In this document: piece by piece, positions 37,382 to 47,627 of the stretch
Layout: each line of letters opens with the position of its first letter
How positions within the stretch are numbered: position 1 is the stretch's first letter
Assembly: GCA_947632105.1 (NCBI GenBank)
Contig: CANROD010000004.1
Location: 22,724-86,723, forward strand
Origin: an uncultured Oligella sp.
GTDB lineage: Bacteria > Pseudomonadota > Gammaproteobacteria > Burkholderiales > Burkholderiaceae_B
DNA length: 64,000 bases
Reading direction: 5' to 3'
The notes under the pieces: generated by a model
The model's database searches: none
What the model was told of the DNA's origin: nothing
What the model saw: the letters and a program-made list of their open reading frames with translations, nothing else
Program-made: the position numbers and the translations under genes

Positions 37382-38020
37382 TTATTTAACCGCATATAAA
37401 AACAACTCAACACGACGATTCATACGACGACCCTCTGCGGTGTCATTCGAAGCGATTGGATCATTCGCTGCCCGACCTTCAACAGTCATATGAGAGTGTG
37501 CCACGCCTTGGCTAGCTAAGTAATTAGTCACAGCAGAAGCACGATTGTTAGATAATGGCTGATTGATAGAAACTGAACCCGTGCTGTCAGTGTGACCAAC
37601 TGCCTTAATACGTAACTGCGGGTGATTTTTCATCTCAGTGGCCACTTGATTAAGTACAGGATATAAATCTGGCTTTAGATCATATTTACCAGTATCGAAA
37701 GTAGCATTTTCAGGGATAACAACCTTAAGACTACCATCAGGCATTTGAGTAGTCGTGATACCTAGCTCCTGGCCACCAGCATTGTTAATATTACCGCGCA
37801 AACGATCCCAGTTATAGCCTGTAATACCACCCGCCACAGCACCAATACCTGCACCGATAGCTGCTGCTTTAGAGCTATCGCCAATAAGAGCACCTAAACC
37901 GGCCCCTAACGCTGCACCCACACCAGTACCTGCCGCAGTTTGTCCACCCTGAGTGGCACAACCAGCAACCAGAGTAGCCGCGATAACCATACCACTTAAA
38001 CGCATTGCCTTAACTTTCAT
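37382..38020 (-). CDS. OmpA-family lipoprotein with glycine-zipper (YiaD-like)
   Basis: A 212-residue outer-membrane lipoprotein. The signal peptide ends in the lipobox LVAGC, with acylated Cys at about residue 21. A glycine-zipper segment follows (GVGAALGAGLGALIGD, AAIGAGIGAVAGGITGY; residues ~33-70). A C-terminal OmpA domain binds peptidoglycan (ATFDTGKYDLKPDLYPVLNQ, VGHTDSTGSVSINQPLSNNR with the TD...LS..R signature, GRAANDPIASNDTAEGRRMN). It closely resembles YiaD-type proteins that link the outer membrane to the wall. It is monocistronic with its own terminator. Confidence 0.93.
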   Translation of the reverse strand: MKVKAMRLSGMVIAATLVAGCATQGGQTAAGTGVGAALGAGLGALIGDSSKAAAIGAGIGAVAGGITGYNWDRLRGNINNAGGQELGITTTQMPDGSLKVVIPENATFDTGKYDLKPDLYPVLNQVATEMKNHPQLRIKAVGHTDSTGSVSINQPLSNNRASAVTNYLASQGVAHSHMTVEGRAANDPIASNDTAEGRRMNRRVELFLYAVK

Positions 38021-38163
38021 AAGATTTCTCCTAGCATAATAAGTATTTCCCAGTAAAGATTGGGCTGAAATTACCCCTTCCGGTAATTTTTAAATAGTAA
38101 CAACTCGTTTAATATTATCAAAGCTTGAAGTATTCAATATTAAGTAATTGTAAATTTTCTTAC

Positions 38164-39609
38164 TTAATCCAAATTAGTTGATTTTTCGAGGACTTGTCTC
38201 GCTGCTTTAGATATAAAAACAAAAACAAAGGGCAACACAGCAAAACTGGTTAAGAGCGTCATCGCTGCCGACTCAGTTCCGGCTAAACTACCCTCATTAA
38301 AACCGCTCGCTGCCACTATCATACCGCCTAACGCTGTGCCAAGCGACACTGCGTATAACTGTACTGTGGTAATGGCACTACTAGTCTGGTTTTCTTGACC
38401 CTTATCAGCAGCAATCAAAATACGGGACAAAATATGTGGCCATGACAAACCAACACCCATGCCAATTCCAAGTAAAGGAATAACCATCAACCACACTGCA
38501 CCATACTCTAAACTTAAGCCCTGCCACGATATTAATAGCGCAAGTGCTAATAAGCTGACTCCCGATAATACTGGGCTAAACACCATCAATTTATTAATCG
38601 TCGGAGTTGACCTACCTGCGGTCAATAATGAACCCATGGTCCAACCAGCCGACATCGTTGCGGCCATATAACCTGCGATTAACGGTCGTAAATTATGAAT
38701 ATTTTCTAGAAAATAAGGGATAAATACCTCTGTGGTAACCCCCATACTTAACAGCACCACCCCTGAAAATAGCGCACCCACAGGATGCTTTAAGGAATAT
38801 ATTCCAGTTGGCAATAAGGGGTTGGTACTTTTTAAATCACTTTTGGCAATGCCATAAAGAATTAGAACCACCCCTACCAACGAAGCAAGACGTAACCCCC
38901 AAGAATCACCTAAACTACCAAATGATAAAACGATTACCGAAAAGCTTAGCAACAGAATTTTTAAGATAGGCACCTTACTTTTTTGAACTATTTTACTTGC
39001 CTCTGAACGCTGCTGAACTTGAGTCAACACTAAAAAAGCCACTATCAAAGCCACCGGTACGGTAGACCAAAGTGCCATTCGCCAAGCATCATGCTCCGCA
39101 AAAAGACCACCTATAGCTGGACCTGTCAGCGTAGCAACACCCCACATTGTTGAGATAAGCGCCATAGCACGCGACCACAAGTGAGGCTGAAACACTAGTC
39201 GTACAGAAGCGTAGCTTAATCCTAGCATCAACCCACCACCTAATCCTTGAACAGCCCTACCGCAAAGCAGAAAAGGCATTGAAGGTGCTAATGCCGACGA
39301 CATAGAACCCAAAATAAAAATCAAGATACCAAATAGATAGGCAGAACGTAAACCAAGTTGCTCAATTAGTCTTACCGACAAGGTTGACCCAATAATAGAA
39401 GCAGCCACAAAAATCGAGGTAATCCACGCATAGTAGCTGAGTCCACCAATATCCCTTACAACTGACGGCATAATCGTCGTTACGATATAAACATTAATTG
39501 CATGCACGGCTACTCCACCACATAAGGCAATAGTCCGCAAACCGTTTTTCCCACTCAGGAGCTCACCCCAACCACCAGTATTTGCGGGCGTGAAAGAATT
39601 TTTTGACAT
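38164..39609 (-). CDS. MFS transporter, DHA2-like drug exporter family
   Basis: A 481-residue polytopic protein with 12-14 membrane helices. The motif A region is SIIGSTLSVRLIEQLGLRSA, motif B-like GRAVQGLGGGLMLGL follows helix 4, and motif C-like WGVATLTGPAIGGLFAEH follows in helix 5, all typical of proton-driven multidrug exporters. It is separated from the upstream MmyB-type regulator gene by 4 bp, so that regulator probably controls it. The substrate is unknown. Confidence 0.88.
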   Translation of the reverse strand: MSKNSFTPANTGGWGELLSGKNGLRTIALCGGVAVHAINVYIVTTIMPSVVRDIGGLSYYAWITSIFVAASIIGSTLSVRLIEQLGLRSAYLFGILIFILGSMSSALAPSMPFLLCGRAVQGLGGGLMLGLSYASVRLVFQPHLWSRAMALISTMWGVATLTGPAIGGLFAEHDAWRMALWSTVPVALIVAFLVLTQVQQRSEASKIVQKSKVPILKILLLSFSVIVLSFGSLGDSWGLRLASLVGVVLILYGIAKSDLKSTNPLLPTGIYSLKHPVGALFSGVVLLSMGVTTEVFIPYFLENIHNLRPLIAGYMAATMSAGWTMGSLLTAGRSTPTINKLMVFSPVLSGVSLLALALLISWQGLSLEYGAVWLMVIPLLGIGMGVGLSWPHILSRILIAADKGQENQTSSAITTVQLYAVSLGTALGGMIVAASGFNEGSLAGTESAAMTLLTSFAVLPFVFVFISKAARQVLEKSTNLD

Positions 39610-39613
39610 TTTT

Positions 39614-40399
39614 TTAACTTAAAATAACTAACTTATAATCTAAATGCGTCGCCAATCGAAAGGTTAATTGCTCGAACTCCACATGACCACATTGCGGATG
39701 ATAAAAACTGCGCAAACCACCCTCACGAGCTTCGACTGTTCTATGCCCCCAGAGCTGGGCAAACTCATCGCTATTCGCTATAAACTCACCGATAAAGTCA
39801 CGCACCTCAGTCTCTTCCATAAAAGAAGCAATATCCGCTCTAAACTCAGCAACGGAGCGCCGCGCGCGTTCGTTCCAATTGACAATAATCTGTCGACTAC
39901 ATGACTCTAAAAAAATAAATCGCAATAAATTAGCTTGACCCTGTGCTTGCTGCCCTGGCCAATGACCAAATAACTCATCTAATTGCTGATTAAAATAAAG
40001 GATGTTCCAATACCTATCAAGGATATAGGCTGGTGTATTAATTTGATTAACAGAGTTTGCCAACGCCAATGGCAAACTACCTGCAGAGGCTTTTTTATGA
40101 TCCGGATCATTTTGTTGAGCCAGCTGAAATAAATAGGCACGCTCAACCTTATTAAGATGAAGTGCATCAGATAGCGCAGACCAGACCTCTGCAGATACTT
40201 TAAGATTTCGGCCTTGTTCAATCCAAGTATACCAAGTCACACTGATACCACTTAATTGAGCCACCTCCTCTCTGCGAAGACCTGGCGTACGACGGCGCCC
40301 ATAATCGGGCAAGCCAGCCATGGTGGTAGTAACCTTAGCTCGTGCTTGACGTAAGAAGTCGCCTAATTCCTTTTGTTTTAATGAACCTGCTTGAGCCAT
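39614..40399 (-). CDS. XRE-type regulator with MmyB-like ligand-binding domain
   Basis: A 261-residue protein. The N-terminal helix-turn-helix has the hallmark run RRRTPGLRREEVAQLSGISV (residues ~35-54) and WYTWIEQGRNLKVSAEVWSA. The C-terminal MLTR ligand-binding domain (about 105-255) contains PAYILDRYWNILYFNQQLDE and the closing FYHPQCGHVEFEQLTFRL. Members of this family usually regulate a neighbouring oxidoreductase or transporter gene in answer to a small ligand, here most likely the adjoining MFS exporter. It begins 30 bp after the metH stop behind a GGGGGTG ribosome site. Confidence 0.9.
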   Translation of the reverse strand: MAQAGSLKQKELGDFLRQARAKVTTTMAGLPDYGRRRTPGLRREEVAQLSGISVTWYTWIEQGRNLKVSAEVWSALSDALHLNKVERAYLFQLAQQNDPDHKKASAGSLPLALANSVNQINTPAYILDRYWNILYFNQQLDELFGHWPGQQAQGQANLLRFIFLESCSRQIIVNWNERARRSVAEFRADIASFMEETEVRDFIGEFIANSDEFAQLWGHRTVEAREGGLRSFYHPQCGHVEFEQLTFRLATHLDYKLVILS

Positions 40400-40429
40400 T
40401 ACACCCCCGTAACATCTAAAAAACGCAAA

Positions 40430-43400
40430 CTACTCTAATACACTACTTAACTGACGTTTAGCCTGCCCCAAAGAAATACCACTGCGCTCAGTATAGTCGT
40501 GAAGCTGATCTTCACCAATACCGCCTACACTAAAATAAGATGATTCTGGATGACTCAAGTAAAAACCTGAAACGCTAGAAGCTGGAATCATTGCGTAGCT
40601 TTCAGTTATATGCATACCGATTTTTTCAGGCTCAAGTACCTTAAACATATCGGCTTTAACAGTATGCTCAGGACACGCGGGATAGCCTGGTGCCGGACGA
40701 ACACCTTGATATTTTTCATCGATTAATGCTTGGCTGTCTAAGCTTTCTGTAGGCACATAGCCCCATAAATCAGTACGAACACGATGATGCAACGCCTCAG
40801 CAAAACCCTCAGCAAATCGGTCTGCAATCGCCTTAATCATAATAGAGGAGTAATCATCACCCTCGGACTCAAAACGCGCAACATGCTTTTCAACACCAAG
40901 ACCACCAGTCACAGCAAACATACCAATATAGTCAGGAACGCCGCTATCCTTAGGTGCAATATAATCAGCTAAGCACTTGTTATAGATACCAGATCGTTTT
41001 TTGCCCTGAGAGCGTAAATTACGCCAAGTGAGGAGCACCTCGCTGCGTGACTCATCAGTGTAGACCTCAATATCCTCATCATTAACCGTATTAGCAGGAT
41101 AAAAACCTACCACGCCACTTGCTGTTAACCAACGACCGTCGAGGATTTTCTTAAGCATAATTTTAGCATTCTCATAGAGCTCTTGAGCCTCTTTACCTAC
41201 CACCTCATCCTCAAGAATCTGTGGGTATTTACCAAATAAACCCCAGGAGTTAAAAAATGGCCCCCAATCAAAGAACTTAACAATCTCATTTAAGTCGTAG
41301 TTAGCAATCTCGCGGCGACCGATAAACTTAGGCTTAGGTGGCGTGTAATTAGCCCAATCAATAGCAACCTTGTTCGCACGGGCATCCTCAAGTGAAATCA
41401 GAGGATTCGCTTTGCGATTCGCATGACGTTGACGCACCATTTCATATTCTTCAGAGAGCTTTTCAACAAAGCTATCTACATTATCTGAAACCAACGATGT
41501 ACAGACGCCGACCGAACGGCTAGCATCAGGAACGTAAATCACCGGTCCATCATACTTTGGCGCAATCTTGACCGCGGTATGAACACGGCTAGTGGTCGCT
41601 CCACCAATCATCAGAGGAGTCTTACGCTCAACAAAATACGGGTCACGCTGCATTTCGCTGGCAACATACTGCATTTCCTCTAGACTCGGCGTAATTAGAC
41701 CTGAAAGTCCAACGATATCAGCATTTACCTCTTTGGCTTTGTTTAAAATATCAGCAGCTGGCACCATCACGCCCATGTTAATAACTTCGAAGTTATTACA
41801 CTGCAAGACCACGTCAACAATATTTTTACCAATATCATGCACATCGCCTTTAACCGTTGCAATCACGATCTTGCCCTTGGCTCGCACATCACCGCCGACA
41901 GCCTCGATCTGACGTTTCTCTTCCTCAATATAGGGCACTAGGTGCGCCACGGCTTCCTTCATCACACGGGCTGACTTAACAACTTGTGGCAAGAACATCT
42001 TACCATCACCGAATAAGTCACCGACGACATTCATACCATCCATCAGAGGACCTTCAATCACCTCAATTGGTCGACCACCTGCTTCATCAATCTGCTGACG
42101 AATTTCCTCTGTATCCTCGACAATGTGGCTAGTCACACCATGAACCATCGCATGAATCAAACGTTGACGCACAGGTTGGTCACGCCAAGCCAAGTCCTCT
42201 TCCTTGCGAGCAACATTACCACGCACTGACTCCGCGTGCTCAACTAAGCGCTCGGTATTAGTACGCTCATCCTTTGGATCTGTTTTGCCCACCGGCTCAA
42301 GACGATTGAACACCACATCTTCAATTAAATCACGGGTAGTCCTATCCAAATCAGCATAAACGCCAAGCATACCGGCGTTAACGATACCCATTGTGAGGCC
42401 TTCTTTGATCGCATAGTATAAAAATACCGTGTGAATCGCCTCGCGCATTAACTCGTTACCACGGAATGAAAAGCTCACATTAGAAATACCACCAGAAATA
42501 CGCGCATACGGTAAGTTCTCATGAATCCATTTAACCCCTTCGATAAAGTCTAGAGCATAACGATTATGCTCCTCTAGACCTGTCGCAATGGCAAAAACGT
42601 TAGGGTCAAAAATAATATCCTCAGGCGGGAATCCCACCTCATCAACCAGAATACGGTAGGCTCTCTCGCAAATTTCTATCCGGCGTTGTAAGTTATCAGC
42701 CTGACCCTGCTCATCAAAAGCCATAACCACAACCGCGGCGCCATAACGCAAACAAAGTTTAGCGTGCTCTTTAAATTCCTCTACACCCTCTTTCATGGAG
42801 ATAGAGTTAACCACGGCCTTACCCTGAACACATTTAAGACCAGCCTCTATTACCTCCCACTTAGAAGAGTCGATCATCACTGGCACTCTTGAAATATCAG
42901 GCTCAGAGGCGATTAGATTAAGGAATCGCACCATGCACTGCGTAGAGTCAAGCATGGCCTCATCCATATTGATATCAATAATTTGAGCGCCATTTTCAAC
43001 CTGCTGACGAGCCACCTGTATGGCATCGTCATATTTTTCATCACGAATCAAACGCAAAAAAGCCTTGCTACCGGTCACGTTAGTACGTTCACCAACATTT
43101 ATAAAAAGACTCTCATCGTCAATATTAAGTGGCTCTAGACCAGACAAACGAGTTTTAATAGGAATCTCTGGTACCTTGCGAGCAGGCAAATCCTTAACAC
43201 GCTGACAAATAGCAGCAATATGCTCTGCCGTCGTACCACAACAGCCACCAACTACATTCACAAAACCTGCCTCTGCAAATTCTTGTAGTAAAGAAGAAGT
43301 CACGTTTGGCGTCTCATCAAATCCTGTTTCTGACATTGGATTAGGTAAACCAGCATTTGGATAGACACAAACAAAGGTGCCACAGATCTTAGACAGCTCT

Positions 43401-44206
43401 GCCACATAAGGACGCATCAAAGCAGCACCCAAGGCGCAGTTTAGACCGATCGTAATAGGTCTAGCATGACGTACTGAATTCCAGAAAGCTTCGACCGTTT
43501 GACCTGACAGAATACGGCCGGAAGCATCAGTTACCGTACCAGATATCATCACTGGAAGACGCTCACCACGCTCCTCAAATACTGACTCAATCGCAAAAAT
43601 AGCGGCTTTGGCATTAAGCGTATCAAAAATCGTTTCTAATAAAACAATATCAATACCACCATCCAGCAAACCGTGCAACTGCTCGGCATACGCCTCTTTG
43701 AGCTGATCGAAGGTGATATTACGCGCACCTGGGTCATTAACATCAGGTGAAATAGAAGCCGTTTTTGGCTGAGGACCTAAAGCACCAGCGACAAAACGCG
43801 GCTGCTCCGGTGTACTGTACTTATCTGCGGCAGCACGTGCGATTTCAGCAGAAGCCTTATTTAAATCATAGGCAATATCATATAGTTCATAGTCACCTTG
43901 TGCCACTACTGTAGCACCGAAGGTGTTGGTACAGATAACATCTGAACCTGCCTCTAAATACTGCTCATGAATTGCAGAAATAATATCAGGACGGACCAAA
44001 GACAGTAATTCATTATCACCTCGCAAATCCTTGTGATGATCAGCAAAACGCTCGCCACGGAAATCCTGCTCACCGAGCTTGTAAGTTTGAATCATCGTCC
44101 CCATCGCACCGTCTAGCACTAGAATCTTATCGGTAGTAAGACGACGTGCAAATTCTGCACCACGCGTATAGGAAGAAATTGGATATGGCAAAGTTGGATA
44201 AGTCAC
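40430..44206 (-). CDS. metH: Cobalamin-dependent methionine synthase MetH
   Basis: A complete four-module enzyme of 1258 residues. The homocysteine module has Zn cysteines in LNCALGA (near 257) and [10 protein letters not shown] (near 322). The methyltetrahydrofolate module follows ([25 protein letters not shown]). In the B12 module the lower axial ligand H790 lies in GDVHDIGKN, with [10 protein letters not shown] and [14 protein letters not shown]. The C-terminal activation module binds AdoMet ([12 protein letters not shown]). It remethylates homocysteine using methylcobalamin. It diverges from the riboswitch-controlled btuB gene, linking cofactor use with uptake. No riboswitch is seen in its own leader (44207-44450). 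Confidence 0.98.
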   Translation of the reverse strand: MTYPTLPYPISSYTRGAEFARRLTTDKILVLDGAMGTMIQTYKLGEQDFRGERFADHHKDLRGDNELLSLVRPDIISAIHEQYLEAGSDVICTNTFGATVVAQGDYELYDIAYDLNKASAEIARAAADKYSTPEQPRFVAGALGPQPKTASISPDVNDPGARNITFDQLKEAYAEQLHGLLDGGIDIVLLETIFDTLNAKAAIFAIESVFEERGERLPVMISGTVTDASGRILSGQTVEAFWNSVRHARPITIGLNCALGAALMRPYVAELSKICGTFVCVYPNAGLPNPMSETGFDETPNVTSSLLQEFAEAGFVNVVGGCCGTTAEHIAAICQRVKDLPARKVPEIPIKTRLSGLEPLNIDDESLFINVGERTNVTGSKAFLRLIRDEKYDDAIQVARQQVENGAQIIDINMDEAMLDSTQCMVRFLNLIASEPDISRVPVMIDSSKWEVIEAGLKCVQGKAVVNSISMKEGVEEFKEHAKLCLRYGAAVVVMAFDEQGQADNLQRRIEICERAYRILVDEVGFPPEDIIFDPNVFAIATGLEEHNRYALDFIEGVKWIHENLPYARISGGISNVSFSFRGNELMREAIHTVFLYYAIKEGLTMGIVNAGMLGVYADLDRTTRDLIEDVVFNRLEPVGKTDPKDERTNTERLVEHAESVRGNVARKEEDLAWRDQPVRQRLIHAMVHGVTSHIVEDTEEIRQQIDEAGGRPIEVIEGPLMDGMNVVGDLFGDGKMFLPQVVKSARVMKEAVAHLVPYIEEEKRQIEAVGGDVRAKGKIVIATVKGDVHDIGKNIVDVVLQCNNFEVINMGVMVPAADILNKAKEVNADIVGLSGLITPSLEEMQYVASEMQRDPYFVERKTPLMIGGATTSRVHTAVKIAPKYDGPVIYVPDASRSVGVCTSLVSDNVDSFVEKLSEEYEMVRQRHANRKANPLISLEDARANKVAIDWANYTPPKPKFIGRREIANYDLNEIVKFFDWGPFFNSWGLFGKYPQILEDEVVGKEAQELYENAKIMLKKILDGRWLTASGVVGFYPANTVNDEDIEVYTDESRSEVLLTWRNLRSQGKKRSGIYNKCLADYIAPKDSGVPDYIGMFAVTGGLGVEKHVARFESEGDDYSSIMIKAIADRFAEGFAEALHHRVRTDLWGYVPTESLDSQALIDEKYQGVRPAPGYPACPEHTVKADMFKVLEPEKIGMHITESYAMIPASSVSGFYLSHPESSYFSVGGIGEDQLHDYTERSGISLGQAKRQLSSVLE

Positions 44207-44450
44207 TACAAACCCTTATAAAATCAGCAAATTCGAACAATTAATTATAACTCAGAAGCATTGCTAATTAACCTAACACTGCTTTCTTTCAAGGCTTAAG
44301 AAGCTAGTTGCACTGCCACCTTAAACAGAGCATTGAATTTGTTATGAACTATACATTTTGTTGCTTTTTAACGCCACTTTCCTACATCTACCTCATTGAA
44401 TCAATGGCTTTCCCTAGTTTATACAAATAATTTTGTTACACTAAAGCTAC
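44207..44450. other. metH-btuB divergent intergenic region
   Basis: About 245 bp of AT-rich sequence upstream of the riboswitch. It should hold the promoters for metH (minus) and for the btuB leader (plus), e.g. TTACACT near 44434-44440 as a weak -10. No gene or clear operator is seen. Confidence 0.4.
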
Positions 44451-44640
44451 GATTGATGGGTGCTTACGACTATCGAAATACCGTTCCTTAGTTGCGTAAG
44501 TTAAATGGGAAACAGCATGCTCACACTCCACCCACTCCAATAGGACTGAGCAAAACTGTGCTGCCCCCGCAACGGTAATGTGTAACTTGCCTCCTATCTA
44601 GTTACTCAAGCCCGAGACCAGCCTGCAATCTACCTGATTT
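44451..44640 (+). promoter_or_regulatory. Cobalamin (adenosylcobalamin) riboswitch
   Basis: Core elements appear in order: AAATGGGAAAC (about 44500), CTGCCCCCGCAACGGTAATG (the conserved J6/3-P7 region at about 44562-44581) and GCCCGAGACCAGCCTGC (about 44610-44627). They match the B12-riboswitch consensus and sit directly ahead of a btuB-type receptor gene. When cobalamin is abundant the element should reduce btuB expression. Confidence 0.93.
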
Positions 44641-44651
44641 TTGTTATAACT

Positions 44652-44668
44652 ATGTGCGGGGACGCACA
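44652..44668 (+). promoter_or_regulatory. hairpin in the riboswitch expression platform
   Basis: ATGTGCG pairs with CGCACAT around a GGGA loop, just 5' of the btuB ribosome site (CACAGGA). It may be the P13-like hairpin whose folding decides access to the start; this is inference. Confidence 0.5.
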
Positions 44669-44683
44669 TTCACAGGACCCTCC

Positions 44684-46597
44684 ATGTTTAAAGTCTGTTC
44701 CTTGACGGCTGCCCTAGCCGTCGCTTTTACAATTGCACCTACAGCAATTGCACAAAACTCAGCCTCTTCTCCCCAAGAAAATAATCCACCGGCCATACAG
44801 AAACTCCCTACTGTTGTTGTTACCGCCTCTCGTAGCCCTCAACCGGTTAGTCGTGCAATTGGCGACATCACAGTGATTGATGATGTTCAATTACACCAAA
44901 ACAATGACCCTAATGTTTTACGCACACTAGCTCGTGAGCCAGGCATCCAGATGTACGACAACGGCGGTCCACAAACAGTTTCCGGTATCTCTATTCGTGG
45001 TGCTTGGGGTGATCAAAACCTAATCATGCTTAACGGCATCCGTATTAACAACCCAGTAGCTGGCAACAGCATTCCTTGGGGTACTTTAAACCCTCGCGCT
45101 TTTCAGCGTGTTGAGGTGATTCGCGGTTCAGCGAGTAGTTTATGGGGCTCCAGCGCCATGGGTGGGGCTGTTAACCTAGTGACGGAATTAGCTCCCGGCA
45201 CAATCAAAGAGTTTAGTCCCTATGTTGATATTGGTTTTGGCAGTGATAGTACAGTTCGCACTGGGGCTGGATTTTCTGGTGCTGATGGTACCTTTGACTA
45301 CAGCTTAAACGTGCAGTATGAGCGCTCGGATGGGCACAATACAACCACTGAGGACAATGTTTTTAATTATAACCCCGACGATGATAGCTACGAACAGCAT
45401 AGCTTCAGTGGAAACTTGGGCTGGACCTGGGCACCCGAACAACGCATCGGCATGCACTTTTTTAATAGTTATATCAGTGGCGATTACGATGCAGGCGAGT
45501 TCGATCCAGTCGGTGCTAATGTTAAAAACCGCCTACAACTCTACGGCATCACTAGTAATAACAAGATAACTGACTGGTGGTCTAGTACTCTACGCACTAG
45601 CTTTGGTAAAACATCAATGAATGACTCTAGCCCGTGGAGTGATACGGTAAATAGCGTTTATCAAAATAGCTTCAGTTGGCAAAATGACTTTCAACTGACA
45701 CCGGATCATGTAGTCTCTGTGTTTTATGAAGGCTATAAGGAACGCATCGGTTCGACCACAGAGTTTGACCAGACTAAGCGTAATACCAACTCCGTTGGGG
45801 CAATTTATCAAGGTCATTTCTTAGACCGTCATCACGTGCAAGCCAGTATTCGTCACGATCACTACACAGACTATGGCTCTCACACCACTGGTAGCTTGGC
45901 TTATGATGTTGATATCACTGATACAGTAACTATCGGTTTGGCCGGTAATACAGGTTTTAGAATACCTAGCTTCTATGATATGTATGCACCACTCAACTGG
46001 GGTTTCCAAGGCAATCCTGACCTTAAACCTGAAAAGTCTCGCAACATTGAAGCCCATATCAGCTTTGCAAACGACAATACAGCTGCAAGTATTCGTGCTT
46101 TCTATACCAAGTATCGCAACCTGATTAATACCTACGACACAAGCACCTATCCCGCAACAACGAGCAACACTGAAAAAGCAACTATCCGTGGTATTAGCTT
46201 AACAGCTTCTCATCAGTTTAATCCGACGCGTTTCGGTACCACTCGCGTGTACACTGGTGCGGACTTTTTGGACGCTAAAAATGACATCACCGATAAGCAA
46301 TTGATGCGTCGTGCTCGTCAGGTTTACCGTGCAGGTGTTGAGCATAGCTATGATCGCTTTGACGTAGGTGCCGAATTTATGCATATTAGCGCTCGCTACG
46401 ACGATATAGAAAACAACACTCGTCTAGGTGGCTATGGTGTCGTTAACCTTTCTGCCAAGGTGCAGTTAAGCAAAGAGTTTTCAGCACAAATCTACTGGAA
46501 TAATATCTTTGATAAAAAATACGCACCTGTTCATGGCTACCGAGGCCAAGGCAGCAATGTATTTGTTAATTTAAGCTGGCAACCTAAGAACTCTTAA
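44684..46597 (+). CDS. btuB: TonB-dependent vitamin B12 outer-membrane receptor BtuB
   Basis: A 637-residue outer-membrane receptor. The signal peptide is MFKVCSLTAALAVAFTIAPT..., cleaved after AIAQ (about residue 24). A TonB-box region with TVVVTASRSP follows, then a plug domain (IRGAWGDQNLIMLNGIRINN; VIRGSASSLWGSSAMGGAVN) and a 22-strand barrel ending in an aromatic C-terminus (FVNLSWQPKNS). The substrate is set by the cobalamin riboswitch in its leader and the BtuF-like gene after it. The ATG at 44684 gives a clean signal peptide; a GTG 30 bp upstream is inside the leader hairpin and is rejected. Confidence 0.95.
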   Translation: MFKVCSLTAALAVAFTIAPTAIAQNSASSPQENNPPAIQKLPTVVVTASRSPQPVSRAIGDITVIDDVQLHQNNDPNVLRTLAREPGIQMYDNGGPQTVSGISIRGAWGDQNLIMLNGIRINNPVAGNSIPWGTLNPRAFQRVEVIRGSASSLWGSSAMGGAVNLVTELAPGTIKEFSPYVDIGFGSDSTVRTGAGFSGADGTFDYSLNVQYERSDGHNTTTEDNVFNYNPDDDSYEQHSFSGNLGWTWAPEQRIGMHFFNSYISGDYDAGEFDPVGANVKNRLQLYGITSNNKITDWWSSTLRTSFGKTSMNDSSPWSDTVNSVYQNSFSWQNDFQLTPDHVVSVFYEGYKERIGSTTEFDQTKRNTNSVGAIYQGHFLDRHHVQASIRHDHYTDYGSHTTGSLAYDVDITDTVTIGLAGNTGFRIPSFYDMYAPLNWGFQGNPDLKPEKSRNIEAHISFANDNTAASIRAFYTKYRNLINTYDTSTYPATTSNTEKATIRGISLTASHQFNPTRFGTTRVYTGADFLDAKNDITDKQLMRRARQVYRAGVEHSYDRFDVGAEFMHISARYDDIENNTRLGGYGVVNLSAKVQLSKEFSAQIYWNNIFDKKYAPVHGYRGQGSNVFVNLSWQPKNS

Positions 46598-46616
46598 TAT
46601 TCTTAATGTTTTACCG

Positions 46617-46656
46617 AAGTCTGTTTTGTGGTGATTAAGTGCCACAAAACAGACTT
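46617..46656 (+). terminator. hairpin between btuB and the btuF-like gene
   Basis: A perfect 15-bp stem, AAGTCTGTTTTGTGG / CCACAAAACAGACTT, with a 10-nt loop and a short T-rich tail (TTTCTC). It may partly terminate transcription or protect the btuB mRNA. Confidence 0.65.
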
Positions 46657-46673
46657 TCTCAACTAGGAAGTCC

Positions 46674-47549
46674 ATGCACTTTAAGACCCTTGTTGGCACC
46701 GTTGCCTTAGCGTTAAATCTAATCTATTTCCACAACAGCGCCTTGGCTGCTGACGCACCACGTATCATTAGCCTGGCTCCTCATATGACAGAGATGATTT
46801 ATGATTTAGGCTTAGAGGAGCAATTAGTTGCTAGAGATGATGCCAGTAACTACCCTGAAGAAGCTAAAAGTCTACCCTCAATAGGCACCGGCTTCAATCC
46901 TAATAAAGAGCTGCTACTCCTCTACCAGCCAGATCTTTTGCTGCACTTCACTTCCAAAACGCAACTCACAGAACTGCTTCCTAGCAACAACATTGACGTG
47001 ATAGCCTCCATGCCTAACTCAGTAGAGGCCTTATTTGATGACTGGCGCATGATTTTAGCAAGAGTTCAGACAGACCTGACAAAACGCACAGCCACCGAAG
47101 AAAAAATTGATGCTACCGAAGCCGAATGGCAAAGCCTAGTCAAAGACTACAAAAACCAAGAGCTTAAAAAAGTCTTCTTTCTAATATCTGACTACCCACT
47201 CTTTAGCCTAAGCGACATGAGCTTTTTGAGCCAAGCAATCAAAGGCTGCCATACGGAAAACATCTTCGCTGACATGAAGCAAGTAAGCTTCATCGCTAGC
47301 CCCGAAGAAATACTACTAAGCGAACCTGAAGTTGTCATTCATGGCTACAGCACCACTGAGCCCAATGATAAAGAGCGGTCACAAGAAGCGGCTATCAAGC
47401 TATTTGAGAAAGTCGGTCTTAAGCTAAGTACTGAGCAATTAGTGACAGTAGATGCAGATATTTTGTACCGCCCCACCCTGCGTTTTATCAAGGCATTACC
47501 GCAGATATGTGAGGCGATTCATCATACAAAGGCAACAGCAGCTGATTAG
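46674..47549 (+). CDS. btuF: Cobalamin-binding periplasmic protein, BtuF-like
   Basis: A 291-residue secreted protein with a signal peptide (VALALNLIYFHNSALA, cut near residue 25). It has the helical-backbone metal-receptor fold of type III binding proteins: RIISLAPHMTEMIYDLGLEEQLVARDD near 31-57, LPSIGTGFNPNKELLLLYQPDLLL near 67-90 and SPEEILLSEPEVVIHGY near 205. This matches BtuF, which passes cobalamin to BtuCD. It follows btuB in the same direction, supporting the substrate. BtuC and BtuD are not in the window. Some relatives bind heme or siderophores, so the substrate is inferred from context. Confidence 0.82.
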   Translation: MHFKTLVGTVALALNLIYFHNSALAADAPRIISLAPHMTEMIYDLGLEEQLVARDDASNYPEEAKSLPSIGTGFNPNKELLLLYQPDLLLHFTSKTQLTELLPSNNIDVIASMPNSVEALFDDWRMILARVQTDLTKRTATEEKIDATEAEWQSLVKDYKNQELKKVFFLISDYPLFSLSDMSFLSQAIKGCHTENIFADMKQVSFIASPEEILLSEPEVVIHGYSTTEPNDKERSQEAAIKLFEKVGLKLSTEQLVTVDADILYRPTLRFIKALPQICEAIHHTKATAAD

Positions 47550-47627
47550 TAGAAGTCTGCCTTATTGTGCTTAAAAGCAGGACACAAATAAAAACATTAG
47601 CGCAGAAATTCACGCTACTACGATCGA

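Noticed and set aside
41592..41912. Plus-strand open frame of 106 codons opposite metH
   Set aside because: It lies wholly within the B12 module of metH and its composition mirrors the antisense strand.
44207..44450. Second cobalamin riboswitch for metH
   Set aside because: None of the conserved core elements appear on the minus strand; the riboswitch core lies on the plus strand and serves btuB.
44654..44683. Upstream GTG start for btuB
   Set aside because: It lies in the riboswitch expression-platform hairpin and would add charged residues ahead of a clean signal peptide.
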